Shown: piece after piece, positions 52,222 through 61,851 of the stretch
How positions within the stretch are numbered: the stretch's first letter is position 1
Layout: each line of letters starts with the position of its first letter
Source: Micrococcales bacterium
GTDB taxonomy: Bacteria > Actinomycetota > Actinomycetes > Actinomycetales > Microbacteriaceae
Direction of reading: 5' to 3'
Length of the DNA stretch: 64,000 bases
Assembly (NCBI GenBank): GCA_017306245.1
Contig: JAFKIY010000003.1
Span: forward strand, 124,001-188,000
Position numbers and translations under genes: made by a program
The notes under the pieces: model-generated
The model's input: the letters and a program-made list of their open reading frames with translations, nothing else
Database searches by the model: none
What the model was told of the DNA's origin: nothing

Positions 52222-53223
52222 GTGCCGCCCACTGCTCCCCACATTGGCTATGCCGCCGCGCTCGACCAGTTCGCGCCCGCGGAGGTGCTCGCGTTCGCCG
52301 AGCACGCTGAGCACAACGGCTTCCGCGGGGTGATGGCGGCAGACCGGTTCCAGCCGTGGGTTCCCTCGCATGGCCAGGCTGCGTTCGCGTGGACGGTGCT
52401 GGGTGCTCTCGGGCAGGTGACGACGGGGGATCTGGGGACGGGCATGACCGTACCCGGCTTCCGCTGGCATCCGGCGATGGTCGCGCAGGCGAGCGCCACC
52501 CTCGCGGCGCTGAACCCCGGACGGCACTGGCTCGGCATCGGATCCGGCGAAGCGATCGACGAGCACGTCACCGGCACCTACTGGCCGGAGACCGCGGAAC
52601 GCATCAACCGGATGTTCCAAGCCGTCGAGGTCATCCACAAACTGTTCACCGCCTCCCTCGCCGGGCGCGACGCGAAACATGCGGGAAAATACTTCACGCT
52701 CGAATCCACGCGACTGTGGACGATGCCGGACAGCGCGCCGCCGATCCTCGTCGCCACTTCGGGGCCCGTCACGGCGAAGCGCGCCGGGCGCACCGTCGAT
52801 GGCATCATCGTGGATGGCGCACCGCTCGACCGGATCGCCTCGCTGTTCACGCGCTTCGACGAAGGCGCGAGGGAAACCGGGCGCGGGCCGGGCACCCGGG
52901 TGCTGAGGCTGCACCTGAGCTGGGCGCCCACCGACGAGGAAGCGATGGCGAATGCGATGAAGGAGTGGCCGAACGGCGGCCTGCGGTTCCCGCGGTCCGA
53001 CATCCGGTCGCCGTTCGAATTCGAACAGCTCGCCAGGCTCGTGCGCCCCGAGGACTTCGCGGGGCGGATGGTGGTTGCCGCGGACCCGGACGTGCACCGC
53101 GCGGCCATCCAGCAGCACCTCGACCTGGGCTTCGACCGCATCTACCTCCACAATGTGGGACGCAACCAGCGCGAATGGATCGACGTTTTCGCTCGGGACG
53201 TCCTGCCAAAGCTGGTGCGGTGA
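52222..53223 (+). CDS. F420-dependent LLM-class oxidoreductase
   Basis: The 333-residue TIM-barrel protein starts at GTG ([20 protein letters not shown]). [20 protein letters not shown] parallels the active-site segment of Fgd, and [14 protein letters not shown] the F420 phosphate region. It is a paralog of the fgd product at 47027 but diverged at the glucose-6-phosphate-binding positions, so the substrate may differ. Its stop overlaps the cofE start by one base, linking it directly to F420 synthesis. Confidence 0.88.
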   Translation: MPPTAPHIGYAAALDQFAPAEVLAFAEHAEHNGFRGVMAADRFQPWVPSHGQAAFAWTVLGALGQVTTGDLGTGMTVPGFRWHPAMVAQASATLAALNPGRHWLGIGSGEAIDEHVTGTYWPETAERINRMFQAVEVIHKLFTASLAGRDAKHAGKYFTLESTRLWTMPDSAPPILVATSGPVTAKRAGRTVDGIIVDGAPLDRIASLFTRFDEGARETGRGPGTRVLRLHLSWAPTDEEAMANAMKEWPNGGLRFPRSDIRSPFEFEQLARLVRPEDFAGRMVVAADPDVHRAAIQQHLDLGFDRIYLHNVGRNQREWIDVFARDVLPKLVR

Positions 53224-54062
53224 TGAGTTCATTTTCAGGGTGGGGAGTCGAAGGAATCCCGGAGATCGCGGCCGGCGATGACCTTGCCGCGATCATCGCG
53301 CGCGCCGTCGTGAGCGACGGAGCCAGCCCCCTCGAGGATGGCGACATCCTCGTGGTGACGAGCAAGATCGTCTCCAAGGCGGAGGGGCGCCAGATCGTGG
53401 CGGCCGATCGCGAGGATGCGATCACAGCCGAAACCGTCCGCGTGGTCGCGAGCAAAGCGCATGCCGGCGGCGTGACACGCATTGTGGAGAACCGTCAGGG
53501 GCTCACCCTCGCGGCGGCGGGCGTCGACTCCAGCAACACCCCGGAGGGGATGGTCCTGCTGCTTCCGGTCGACCCGGATGCTTCCGCCCGTTCGATCTGC
53601 GCGGCGCTGCGGCTCGCAACGGGGTTGCGTCTCGGCGTGATCATCTCGGACACGCTGGGGCGGCCGTGGCGTCTCGGCCAGACCGACATTGCGATCGGCG
53701 CCGCGGGCGTGAGGGTGCTCAACGACCTGCGGGGAAGCCACGATGCGGGCGGCCGCCGCCTGGACGCCACCGTCATCGCCATCGCGGATGAGCTCGCCGC
53801 CGCCGCCGACCTTGTGAAGGGCAAGGCTTCCGGCATGCCGGTGGCCGTCATCCGCGGGCTCGGGCGCTTCGTGGGTGACCTGGATGAGCCGGGCGCGAGC
53901 TCCATCATCCGCCCGGCCGAAGACGACCTGTTCCGCCTCGGTGCCGACGAAGCGTACGAGCAGGGTTACCGTGACGGGCGGGCAGCGCAGGCAGATGGGT
54001 CGGCAACCCCACCAGCGAGCTCACCAGCCGCCCCCACCGCCTCCTCCACCGCCGCCCCCTGA
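53223..54062 (+). CDS. cofE: Coenzyme F420-0:L-glutamate ligase
   Basis: It adds glutamates to F420-0, giving the polyglutamate tail. The 279-residue protein has [48 protein letters not shown] and [13 protein letters not shown], the CofE signatures. Unlike the mycobacterial FbiB fusion it is a stand-alone domain. The C-terminus has an extra Ala/Pro/Ser tail (about 25 residues) whose last 42 bases overlap the convergent DUF2207 gene. Confidence 0.92.
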   Translation: MSSFSGWGVEGIPEIAAGDDLAAIIARAVVSDGASPLEDGDILVVTSKIVSKAEGRQIVAADREDAITAETVRVVASKAHAGGVTRIVENRQGLTLAAAGVDSSNTPEGMVLLLPVDPDASARSICAALRLATGLRLGVIISDTLGRPWRLGQTDIAIGAAGVRVLNDLRGSHDAGGRRLDATVIAIADELAAAADLVKGKASGMPVAVIRGLGRFVGDLDEPGASSIIRPAEDDLFRLGADEAYEQGYRDGRAAQADGSATPPASSPAAPTASSTAAP

Positions 54063-55838
54063 CGAACCGCCGCCGCTCGACCCGCCGGAGAAGCTGCTGC
54101 CGCCCGAGGAACTCCACGATGAGGTGCTCGGCGTAGGCGGGGTTGTCGCGAAGTGCGTGGCGGCGATCGCGGTGTTGAATCCGGAGACCTGGCTGAAGTC
54201 GTTTGCGCCCGTGTACCACTCCGGCTGCTCCGTGACGGCGTAGCGGCGCCCGAGCTCCCCGATCCACTCCTTCTCCACACCGAAGATCATGGCGTAGGGC
54301 AGCAGCTTCTCGTACAACTTGATGATCGCGGACTGGTCTGTCACGTCGATACGTTCTGCCGTTCCCGGCGCCTGCAGGACGCGGATGCGGTCCTTCTCGG
54401 CAAGGGAAATGTAGTCGCGGATGCCGTACAAGTAATCCCTGACTCGCGCACCCTCCTGCGTCATCACGAGGGGCGGAATGGCGAGCGCGAGGATCACGAT
54501 CCAGCCGAGGCTGCAGACGAGCGCCGCAAGCCACAGGCCGGTCAGCTGCACGTCGTTCACGTTTCCGGCAATCCACACCGCCACGGCTGCGGCCGCGACC
54601 AGGAACGTGCCCCAGCCCAGGATTCTCGGCGCGCGGGAGGAGGGGCGGGCGCGCCACCCGAGCGCCTTCACGTCCCTGCTCGACTTGGCACGGTGCGCGG
54701 CCAGGCGGTCGCCGAGTTTCGTGTCGCCGCCATCCAGGGTCATGCGTCCTCCGACGGCGAGCGTTCCAAAGAGCGCCGTGAGCACCCACCTCTCCGACTC
54801 GGGTACGGTGGGCCACCCGGCAAGCAACTCCAGTTCGTAGCGCTCGTTCTTCGGTTTGTCCGGATATTCGCGGATCGCGAGCACGCGGGCGACGGCGAAG
54901 CGCACGATCTGGGCCGGCAGTGCCGAGTTGCCCCTCTGGAGGAGCTCGGCGGCGAGCATCGGGTAGGCGTCATCGGGAGGCGAATATTCCGGGATGATGA
55001 TGCCGCGGCCCTTCGCATCCCGCCACACGACCACTCGAAGCCACAGCACGAGCAGGAATGCGGCGACCGTGAGGCCAAGGAGTACCCAGGGCAGAATCGC
55101 GAAAACCCAGCTGTTCTTGAGCAGCGGCGGATCCACGAACGTCGCGGGGTCGAATCCGATCGCGATGGTCATGTTCTGGTAACCGCCGAGGTCGTGCGCG
55201 CTGGCGGTAATCGTGTCGCCCGCGCGGGTGATGTCGCAGCGGTCGGTGCTTCCCGCGTAGCCCTGATAGCACGCCACATTTCCGGTCAGCGAGCCGGCAA
55301 TCCCCTCCTCGAGGTGGACGGTCGCGGTTACCGTGCCGAACGGTTGCGCCCAGCCCGTGCCGTTCACATCCCAGTAGAACTCGTCGGAGGCGGTGTCCGC
55401 GAACGAGCGCACCACGTTGCGCTGCGTGTACTCGATGCGGTACGTCGTCTCGCCGTGCACGAATCGGTCGGCGCTGCCGATGCGCAGCACGGCGAAACCG
55501 TCCGCATCGTTGCGCGTGTAGGGCTGCGGCGAACCTGACCCGTCCGTCACGGAGGTGACTGCGAGGTCCAGTTGCGCATCCCCGTACTTCAGCGGAATGG
55601 CGCGCTCGATTCCATGATTCTGGTCGACGTCGGGGAACACGGCGACGAGGGTCTCGACGGTGCGCAGCGTCGCGTTCCCACCGGCATCCCGCCCCAGGTA
55701 GTAGTCGGCCGACATGGAGGCGAACGTGAAGTCCTGCGGAGAGGCGCTCGCCGCGGGCACCGGCAGCGCAAATCCTCCCGACACGAGCACGGCACCGAGC
55801 GCGGCCAGAGCGGATAACGCGGCGGTGCGCAGTCGCAT
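54021..55838 (-). CDS. DUF2207 domain membrane protein (second copy)
   Basis: The 605-residue protein starts [20 protein letters not shown] with a signal segment. The DUF2207 domain opens [20 protein letters not shown]; membrane segments lie near 260-285 and 430-475, and the end is a Gly/Ser tail (from about 575). It is a full-length paralog of 502-2415. It is divergent from the DUF58-transglutaminase-MoxR cluster, 93 bp apart, hinting at a shared envelope role. Its final codons overlap cofE. Confidence 0.88.
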   Translation of the reverse strand: MRLRTAALSALAALGAVLVSGGFALPVPAASASPQDFTFASMSADYYLGRDAGGNATLRTVETLVAVFPDVDQNHGIERAIPLKYGDAQLDLAVTSVTDGSGSPQPYTRNDADGFAVLRIGSADRFVHGETTYRIEYTQRNVVRSFADTASDEFYWDVNGTGWAQPFGTVTATVHLEEGIAGSLTGNVACYQGYAGSTDRCDITRAGDTITASAHDLGGYQNMTIAIGFDPATFVDPPLLKNSWVFAILPWVLLGLTVAAFLLVLWLRVVVWRDAKGRGIIIPEYSPPDDAYPMLAAELLQRGNSALPAQIVRFAVARVLAIREYPDKPKNERYELELLAGWPTVPESERWVLTALFGTLAVGGRMTLDGGDTKLGDRLAAHRAKSSRDVKALGWRARPSSRAPRILGWGTFLVAAAAVAVWIAGNVNDVQLTGLWLAALVCSLGWIVILALAIPPLVMTQEGARVRDYLYGIRDYISLAEKDRIRVLQAPGTAERIDVTDQSAIIKLYEKLLPYAMIFGVEKEWIGELGRRYAVTEQPEWYTGANDFSQVSGFNTAIAATHFATTPPTPSTSSWSSSGGSSFSGGSSGGGSSGGGGGGGGGGGW

Positions 55839-55931
55839 GGGGACAGGGTAGCGGAGAACCACCCGGCGCGAGAGGCAGGAAACTGCAAAAATGGGTGGCA
55901 CGGGAAAATGCACCGTCCCGGATGGAGCGCC

Positions 55932-57197
55932 ATGAACGCAGCGGTTCGACAGCGGCGAGGAACGTCAGTGAGCCTGACGCTGCGCGGCAGCGCGCTCCTC
56001 GCGGCGGCCGTGCTCGCGTTCAGCGCCGCCTACATCGCGGGATGGCCCGAACTGCTCGTGCTCGCCTGCTTTTGCGGCATCCCGCCCCTGCTCGCTCTGG
56101 CGATGGTGGCGCGCAGCCGCCCGCGCCTCACGGTCGCCAGATTCTCCTCTCCCGCGATCGTGAGCGCCGGCGCCACAGGCTCCGCGCAGCTTCGGCTCGG
56201 CAACATCGGGGCCGCGAGAACCGTTGCCGCGCACTGGTCGGACACCCTTCCGTGGAAACCGGGGAGCACGCGGCGCCAGGTGCTCCCGGTCATCGGCGCC
56301 GGGGGCAGCCTCACGCTGCAGTACGCGTTCGTGCCCCCTCGGCGGGGAATCGCCGAGCTCGGCCCGCTCGTGGTCGAGATCGTCGACCCGTTCGGGCTCG
56401 CTCGGGGCGAGTTCGCCGTGGGGGACCGCCATCGCGTCACCGTGGCGCCGGAGGTCGTCGATCTTGACCAGGGAGCGGTCGACATCGCCTCCGACAGCGG
56501 GTCGGCGCGGCTGTTCCAGCACCGTGCGCTCGCGGGCGAGCACGACGTCATGACGCGGGACTACCGCCCCGGCGATGCGTTGCGACGCGTGCACTGGAAG
56601 GCGTCGGCCCACCACGGAGAGCTCATGGTCCGCGAGGAGGAGAAGCGCAGCCACGCTGAGGCCGTTCTCGTCGTGGACACGCGGAGGGGAAACTGGCGGG
56701 ACGTATCGCGCAGCCCGTCCCCGGATGAGCCGGACAGCGAACGATTCGAGTGGGCGCTGAGCCTGATCGCGTCCCTCCGCGACTACCTCGTCAGGAATGG
56801 CCTGCGCGTGTCCGTTGTCGAGACGGCGGTGAGCCAGCTGGCGGATGCCGGCCACGCCGACGACTTCGTCGAAAGCGTCGCGCGCGTTCGGCTCAGCTAC
56901 CAGGACGGTCCGGCCGTGCGGCTTGCCGGACCGGGTTCGGAGAGTACCGGCACCGTGTTCGCGGTCGTGGACGCTGCGGATGGCGAAATCGTCGACGCGC
57001 TGGTCGACGGGCGCGGATCGTTCGACCTGGCGGTCGCGTTCCTGCTCGGACCGGTCTCCGGCGACAGCGCCGAACGGCTTGCGGATGCGGGCTGGATCCT
57101 GCACAGGGTGGGTGCTGCGGAGACCGTGCTTCAGGCGTGGCGCGCCCTCGACACGGAGCGAATCGCTGCGGTGGGTATTGGGGCGGGACATGCCTAG
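55932..57197 (+). CDS. DUF58 domain protein (first copy)
   Basis: The 421-residue protein has two N-terminal membrane segments (about 18-60), a Big-like beta domain, and the DUF58 core near 200-225: TRDYRPGDALRRVHWKASAH HGELMVREEE. DUF58 proteins have a von Willebrand-like fold and act with MoxR ATPases and transglutaminase-like proteins. It overlaps the next gene by 8 bp. It is one half of a duplicated module. Confidence 0.88.
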   Translation: MNAAVRQRRGTSVSLTLRGSALLAAAVLAFSAAYIAGWPELLVLACFCGIPPLLALAMVARSRPRLTVARFSSPAIVSAGATGSAQLRLGNIGAARTVAAHWSDTLPWKPGSTRRQVLPVIGAGGSLTLQYAFVPPRRGIAELGPLVVEIVDPFGLARGEFAVGDRHRVTVAPEVVDLDQGAVDIASDSGSARLFQHRALAGEHDVMTRDYRPGDALRRVHWKASAHHGELMVREEEKRSHAEAVLVVDTRRGNWRDVSRSPSPDEPDSERFEWALSLIASLRDYLVRNGLRVSVVETAVSQLADAGHADDFVESVARVRLSYQDGPAVRLAGPGSESTGTVFAVVDAADGEIVDALVDGRGSFDLAVAFLLGPVSGDSAERLADAGWILHRVGAAETVLQAWRALDTERIAAVGIGAGHA

Positions 57198-59469
57198 CCG
57201 AAGCACGGCAGGGGCCGTGACCGCTGACCGCGGCCGCGCCGCCGCACGTCGCGTCGGCGTCGTGCGCGCCGTGCTGCTGCTCGGCGTGTTCGGGGTGACC
57301 CTCGGCGGCCTGCACACGATTCTCGAGGGGGTGGTGTGGTGGATCCTGTCGATCCTGCTGTGCGCGATCGTGTTCGGTGCGGGACTGGTCGTGCGCGCCG
57401 TGCTGCCGACGAGAATTCTGTTGGGCCGCATCCTCTCGCCCCTGGTCGGGATCGCCGCGGCGTCGCTCGCGATCATCATCCGGTTTTCCGCCGACGTTTC
57501 CGCGTGGGGCTTCGTCCCGACGCCCGAAACGATCGAGCGGTTCCAGAAGCTGGTGCGCGACGCCGGGTACTCGATCACGTGGCAGAACGTCCCGGCCAAC
57601 GCGGATGAGCCGATCTCGTTCGTGCTCGCTCTCGGGGTTGCCGCGCTTGCCGTGGTCGCCGAAATTTTCGCGTTCTCCCTCAGATTGCCCGCGCTCGTCG
57701 GCCTGCCGCTCGCCGCGATTTTCCTCGTGCCGGGGATCACCCCGGAGGGCGCGACCGACGGATGGTTCTTCGCCGGAAGCGCCCTCGCCTATCTCGCGCT
57801 GTTGCTCGCGGAGCGGCCGAAGAAGTTCCTTCCCGCGATCGCCGTGGGGTCGATCGCGGTGGTGAGCGGCCTCATCCTGCCCGGCATCCTCCCGAGCACG
57901 GAGATCACCGTGACCAGCAGCGGGCTCGGCCCGAGCGTGTCCACCGGCGTGAACCCGATGATTCGACTCGGCGACGATCTGCGGGAGAAGGAAAAACACG
58001 TCGCACTCACCTACAGCACGGTGTCCGGTGTTCCAGAGTATTTGCGGCTCGTCGAAGTGTCCAATTTCTACAGCAACCGGTGGGGGCCGACGCAACCGTA
58101 TCTGGATCCGGACAACCGCCCGAACGAGTTTCCGCGGCCTCCGGGACTCGCTGTCGACGTCCTGACCAAGAGGGAAGTGACCTACGTTCACGTCGCCAAC
58201 CTGTTGAGCCCGTGGTTGCCGGTACCGTACCCCGCCTCGAGCGTCATCGGCCTGGACGGTTCGTGGCAGTACCTCCCCGCGTCGTTCACCGTCGCGAGCA
58301 ACCAGACGCTCGCGCGCGGGCAGAACTACACCGTGTCGAGCATGAAACTGCTCCCCACCCCGGAGCAACTGCTCGCGGCCGGCACCCGTGTGCCCTCCGG
58401 GCTTTCCGACTACCTGGCGTTGCCGCCCGACACCCCGGCGATCATCGCCGACACGGCGAAGACGGTGACCGAGCGGGCGAGGGGAAACTACGAGAAGGCG
58501 ATCGCCATCCAGGAGTTTCTGCGTTCCGCGCCGTTCCAGTACTCGGAGACCGCGCCGGTCGCCGACGGTTACGACGGCACCGGCGTGGAATATGTCGCGG
58601 CGTTCCTCGAACAGCACCGCGGATACTGCATCCACTTCGCCTCCGCGATGGCCGTCATGGCGCGGGAACTGGGAATCCCGAGCCGCATCATCGTCGGCTT
58701 CCAGCCCGGCCACCTGAAGAACGGCGACGACAACGGACGCAAACTGTTCGAGGTCACCACGGCCGACCTGCACGCATGGCCCGAACTGTATTTCAGTGGC
58801 ATCGGCTGGGTTCGGTTCGAACCGACGCCGAGCCGCGGGTCGGTGCCGGAGTACGCCCGGCAGTCCGCCGCCGGTGTCCCGCCCGTCACGGTGCCGGGTT
58901 CCGATCCTGCCAACCCGGCCACGCGCGACACGGAGGGCGGCCGCCCGCAGCTCGATGCGGGGCCGACCGTGGCGCGGTGGCTGACGAGCGGCGACTCCAC
59001 CGCGTGGATCATCGTGGGCGGCACGCTCGCGGGCCTGATCGCACTCATCCTGCTTCCGGCCATGATGCGATCCGCGCGACGGCGTGGGCGTCTGAGGGCT
59101 CTGAAATCCGGGTCGGGAACCGCGGCATCCGCGTGGCACGAGATCCTCGAGTCCGCCGAAGACATCGGGATCATCGTGGGGGAGACGCTGACCCCGCGCG
59201 ACGTCGTGGCCCGCCTCGAACGGGTACGGGGGATGTCCGGGGCGGGAAGCGACGCTCTGGCGCGGATTCTGGACGCCGTCGAACGGGAAGAATTCGGTCG
59301 GCCCCCCGCCGTCGCCGCGGCGGCCCCGAAACCGGAACTGGCCAGGGACCTCACCGAGGTGCTCTCCCGTCTGGCGGGCAGCGTGGACAGCGGAACCCGG
59401 ATGCGCGCGGCGCTGCTTCCGCCGTCGCTCGTGCAACGCGCAAGGCGGGTGGTCGCACGATTCGCGTGA
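57190..59469 (+). CDS. Transglutaminase-like membrane protein (first copy)
   Basis: The 759-residue protein has six or so N-terminal membrane segments (about 20-225), an extracellular region, a transglutaminase-like core with Cys480 (HRGYCIHFASAMAVMAREL) and His528 (HAWPELYFSGIGWVRFEPTP), a further membrane segment near 605-625 and a cytoplasmic tail. The family (DUF3488/TgpA-like) is found with DUF58 and MoxR genes; its substrate is not known. It starts within the DUF58 gene end, so translation is coupled. Confidence 0.9.
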   Translation: MPSRSTAGAVTADRGRAAARRVGVVRAVLLLGVFGVTLGGLHTILEGVVWWILSILLCAIVFGAGLVVRAVLPTRILLGRILSPLVGIAAASLAIIIRFSADVSAWGFVPTPETIERFQKLVRDAGYSITWQNVPANADEPISFVLALGVAALAVVAEIFAFSLRLPALVGLPLAAIFLVPGITPEGATDGWFFAGSALAYLALLLAERPKKFLPAIAVGSIAVVSGLILPGILPSTEITVTSSGLGPSVSTGVNPMIRLGDDLREKEKHVALTYSTVSGVPEYLRLVEVSNFYSNRWGPTQPYLDPDNRPNEFPRPPGLAVDVLTKREVTYVHVANLLSPWLPVPYPASSVIGLDGSWQYLPASFTVASNQTLARGQNYTVSSMKLLPTPEQLLAAGTRVPSGLSDYLALPPDTPAIIADTAKTVTERARGNYEKAIAIQEFLRSAPFQYSETAPVADGYDGTGVEYVAAFLEQHRGYCIHFASAMAVMARELGIPSRIIVGFQPGHLKNGDDNGRKLFEVTTADLHAWPELYFSGIGWVRFEPTPSRGSVPEYARQSAAGVPPVTVPGSDPANPATRDTEGGRPQLDAGPTVARWLTSGDSTAWIIVGGTLAGLIALILLPAMMRSARRRGRLRALKSGSGTAASAWHEILESAEDIGIIVGETLTPRDVVARLERVRGMSGAGSDALARILDAVEREEFGRPPAVAAAAPKPELARDLTEVLSRLAGSVDSGTRMRAALLPPSLVQRARRVVARFA

Positions 59470-59535
59470 GTGGGGTTAGGTGCAGATTGATGACTCTGGC
59501 AGACTCGCTGGAGGCAGGACTCAACAGTGAGGTGA

Positions 59536-60534
59536 ATGGTGGCACAAGCAACTGATTCGGTCGATTTCGCAAGCTTCCACGCCCTGACGGGGAAGATTCT
59601 CCGCGGGGTCGAGACCGTGATCGACGGCAAACGGGAGGCAGTGGAGCTCGCCCTCACGACCGTGCTGGCCGAAGGTCACCTGCTCATCGAGGATGTGCCA
59701 GGGGTCGGCAAGACCATGCTCGCGAAGGCTCTCGCGCGGTCGATCGACTGCACGGTCAGCCGGATCCAGTTCACCCCCGACCTGCTTCCGTCGGATGTGA
59801 CGGGCGTGTCCGTGTTCAACCAGGGTCGCGGCGAGTTCGAGTTCAAGCGGGGGCCGGTCTTCGCGAACCTCGTGATCGGCGACGAAATCAACCGGGCGAG
59901 CCCGAAAACCCAGTCCGCCCTGCTGGAGAGCATGGAGGAGGGCCAGGTCAGCGTCGACGGCGTGACGTATCCGCTCGCGAGGCCGTTCACAGTGGTGGCA
60001 ACGCAGAACCCGGTCGAAATGGAGGGCACGTACCCGCTGCCGGAGGCGCAGAGGGACCGGTTCATGGTGCGCATCTCCATGGGGTATCCGGATGATCTCG
60101 CAGAGCTTGCCATGTTGAAGCGGCGCGAACTGTCGAGCCCGCTGGATGCCCTCACCCCTGTCGTGAGCCTCCAGCAGCTCTCCGACATGATCGCGATGGT
60201 GCGGGGAATCTACGTTTCCGAAGCGGTCGAACAGTACGCGGTGAGCATCGCGCAGGAGACGAGGCGCGATCGGGAACTGAGGCTCGGTGCGAGCCCGCGT
60301 GCCACGCTCCACCTCGTGCGGGCGGCGAAGGCGCGGGCGGCGCTGGATGGGCGCGAGTTCGTGCTCCCGGATGACATCGATGCGCTCGCGGTTCCCGTGC
60401 TCGGCCACCGGCTGATCGCGTCCGCGAGGGTCGCCGGTGCTGGATCCGCGTTCCAGTCGAACAGCCTTGCGGACATCATCCATCGGATCGTCGCCGCAAC
60501 GCCCGTGCCGCTCGGCGCAGGCGCGTCGGCGTAG
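59536..60534 (+). CDS. MoxR-family AAA ATPase
   Basis: The 332-residue ATPase begins MVAQATDSVDFASFHALTGK. Walker A is EDVPGVGKTMLAKALAR, Walker B is GDEINRASPKTQSALLESME, and the sensor/arginine region NPVEMEGTYPLPEAQRDRFM matches MoxR. It probably acts as a chaperone for the DUF58 and transglutaminase partners encoded on both sides. The stop is 9 bp before the second DUF58 gene. Confidence 0.94.
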   Translation: MVAQATDSVDFASFHALTGKILRGVETVIDGKREAVELALTTVLAEGHLLIEDVPGVGKTMLAKALARSIDCTVSRIQFTPDLLPSDVTGVSVFNQGRGEFEFKRGPVFANLVIGDEINRASPKTQSALLESMEEGQVSVDGVTYPLARPFTVVATQNPVEMEGTYPLPEAQRDRFMVRISMGYPDDLAELAMLKRRELSSPLDALTPVVSLQQLSDMIAMVRGIYVSEAVEQYAVSIAQETRRDRELRLGASPRATLHLVRAAKARAALDGREFVLPDDIDALAVPVLGHRLIASARVAGAGSAFQSNSLADIIHRIVAATPVPLGAGASA

Positions 60535-60543
60535 CGGTCGGGC

Positions 60544-61851
60544 ATGTCCGACCGACGGAAGCCTCCCGTTCGTTCGCGCGCCCGCCTCGCGACGAGAAAG
60601 CCGCTGCGCAGCACCCTCGAGCGGCGCGGCCGGGCGCTTCTGATCGTCGGCGGTGTTCTGATCATCGCGGCGTATGCGCTCCCGCGCAGCGAGCTGCTGT
60701 ATGCGGGCGGGCTGCTGGTTGGCCTTCCGCTTATCGCGTTGATCTTCGTGCGGTTCCGGCGGCACAGGATGGCTGTTGCGCGCCGATTCTCCCCCGCCGT
60801 GGCGGAGGCAGGAGGGCGGGTCGCCGTGAAAGTCGAGGTGCGCAATCTCGCGGCCCAGCGCACGGGCGAAGCGACGTGGCGGGATGAGTGGCCGTGGTTC
60901 CCGTTCGGAACCGATGCGGCCCGGCTGAAACCCCTCGCGCGCAACAAGGGAACGCTGGGCGTGGCCAGCGCGGTGACCGTGGACTATGTCTTCGATCCGC
61001 CTCGGCGCGGCGTGTTCGATATCGGCCCGCTCGTGGTGGAGGTCGCTGACCCGTTCCAGCTGGCGCGGGGCGAGATCGTGGTCGGTGCCACCCAGAAACT
61101 CGTGGTGACCCCGCACGTCGCGCGATTGCCGTTCACGGGAACGTCGATTGCCGCGGATGACGGCTCGGCGCGCGCGCTTCAGCGCCGGAACAGCGCAGGC
61201 GGGGACGACCTCATGACCCGCGAGTATCGGGACGGGGATCCGCTGCGCCGCGTGCACTGGAAGGCGACCGCACGGCACGGGGAACTCATGGTGCGTCTCG
61301 AGGAGCAGCGAAGCCACGCGCAGGCGCGCATCATCCTGGACACGAGGAGGGCGGGATACCGCGACGCCGGTCCGGCCACCGATGACCAGCCGGAGAGCGA
61401 CAGTTTCGAGTGGGCGGTCGCGTTCACCGCATCGCTCGCATTCCACCTGTACGAGACCGGTTTCTCGGTGGACGTGGTCGAGACGGGGTATTCGCAGCTG
61501 ACGAGCCCGGAGCATCAGGAGGAATTCCTTGAATCGCTTGCGGCCATCGAACTTGTCGACGGTGCGCAACTGACGCGCCTTCCGACAGGCAACGCCGACG
61601 CGGGCCACTCTCTGGGTTCGGCGTTCGCGATCGTCGCGGATGCCGAATCTCACACGGTGGCGAGGCTGAAGGCTCAGCGCGCCCAGTTCGACTCCGCGCT
61701 CGCGTTCATCGTGAACCCGCACAGCGAGACTGTGATCGCACCGCTGCGCGAAGCCGGTTGGGCATGCGTCGCGGTTCGCCCCACCGACGATCTCGCGGCC
61801 GTGTGGCTCGCCGCAGAGGAGATCAGGGAGGCGAGCCGTGCCAGGGGTTAG
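60544..61851 (+). CDS. DUF58 domain protein (second copy)
   Basis: The 435-residue protein has the same layout as the first copy: basic N-terminus, two membrane segments (about 38-70), then the DUF58 core TREYRDGDPLRRVHWKATAR HGELMVRLEE near 220-250. Identity to the first copy is clear by eye but moderate, so the duplication is old. Its end overlaps the next gene (GTG 61838) by 14 bp. Confidence 0.9.
   Translation: MSDRRKPPVRSRARLATRKPLRSTLERRGRALLIVGGVLIIAAYALPRSELLYAGGLLVGLPLIALIFVRFRRHRMAVARRFSPAVAEAGGRVAVKVEVRNLAAQRTGEATWRDEWPWFPFGTDAARLKPLARNKGTLGVASAVTVDYVFDPPRRGVFDIGPLVVEVADPFQLARGEIVVGATQKLVVTPHVARLPFTGTSIAADDGSARALQRRNSAGGDDLMTREYRDGDPLRRVHWKATARHGELMVRLEEQRSHAQARIILDTRRAGYRDAGPATDDQPESDSFEWAVAFTASLAFHLYETGFSVDVVETGYSQLTSPEHQEEFLESLAAIELVDGAQLTRLPTGNADAGHSLGSAFAIVADAESHTVARLKAQRAQFDSALAFIVNPHSETVIAPLREAGWACVAVRPTDDLAAVWLAAEEIREASRARG

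Noticed and set aside
59490..59555. 21-codon frame MTLADSLEAGLNSEVNGGTS N overlapping the moxR start
   Set aside because: No clear ribosome site and the overlap is out of frame with moxR; could be a leader peptide but unsupported.
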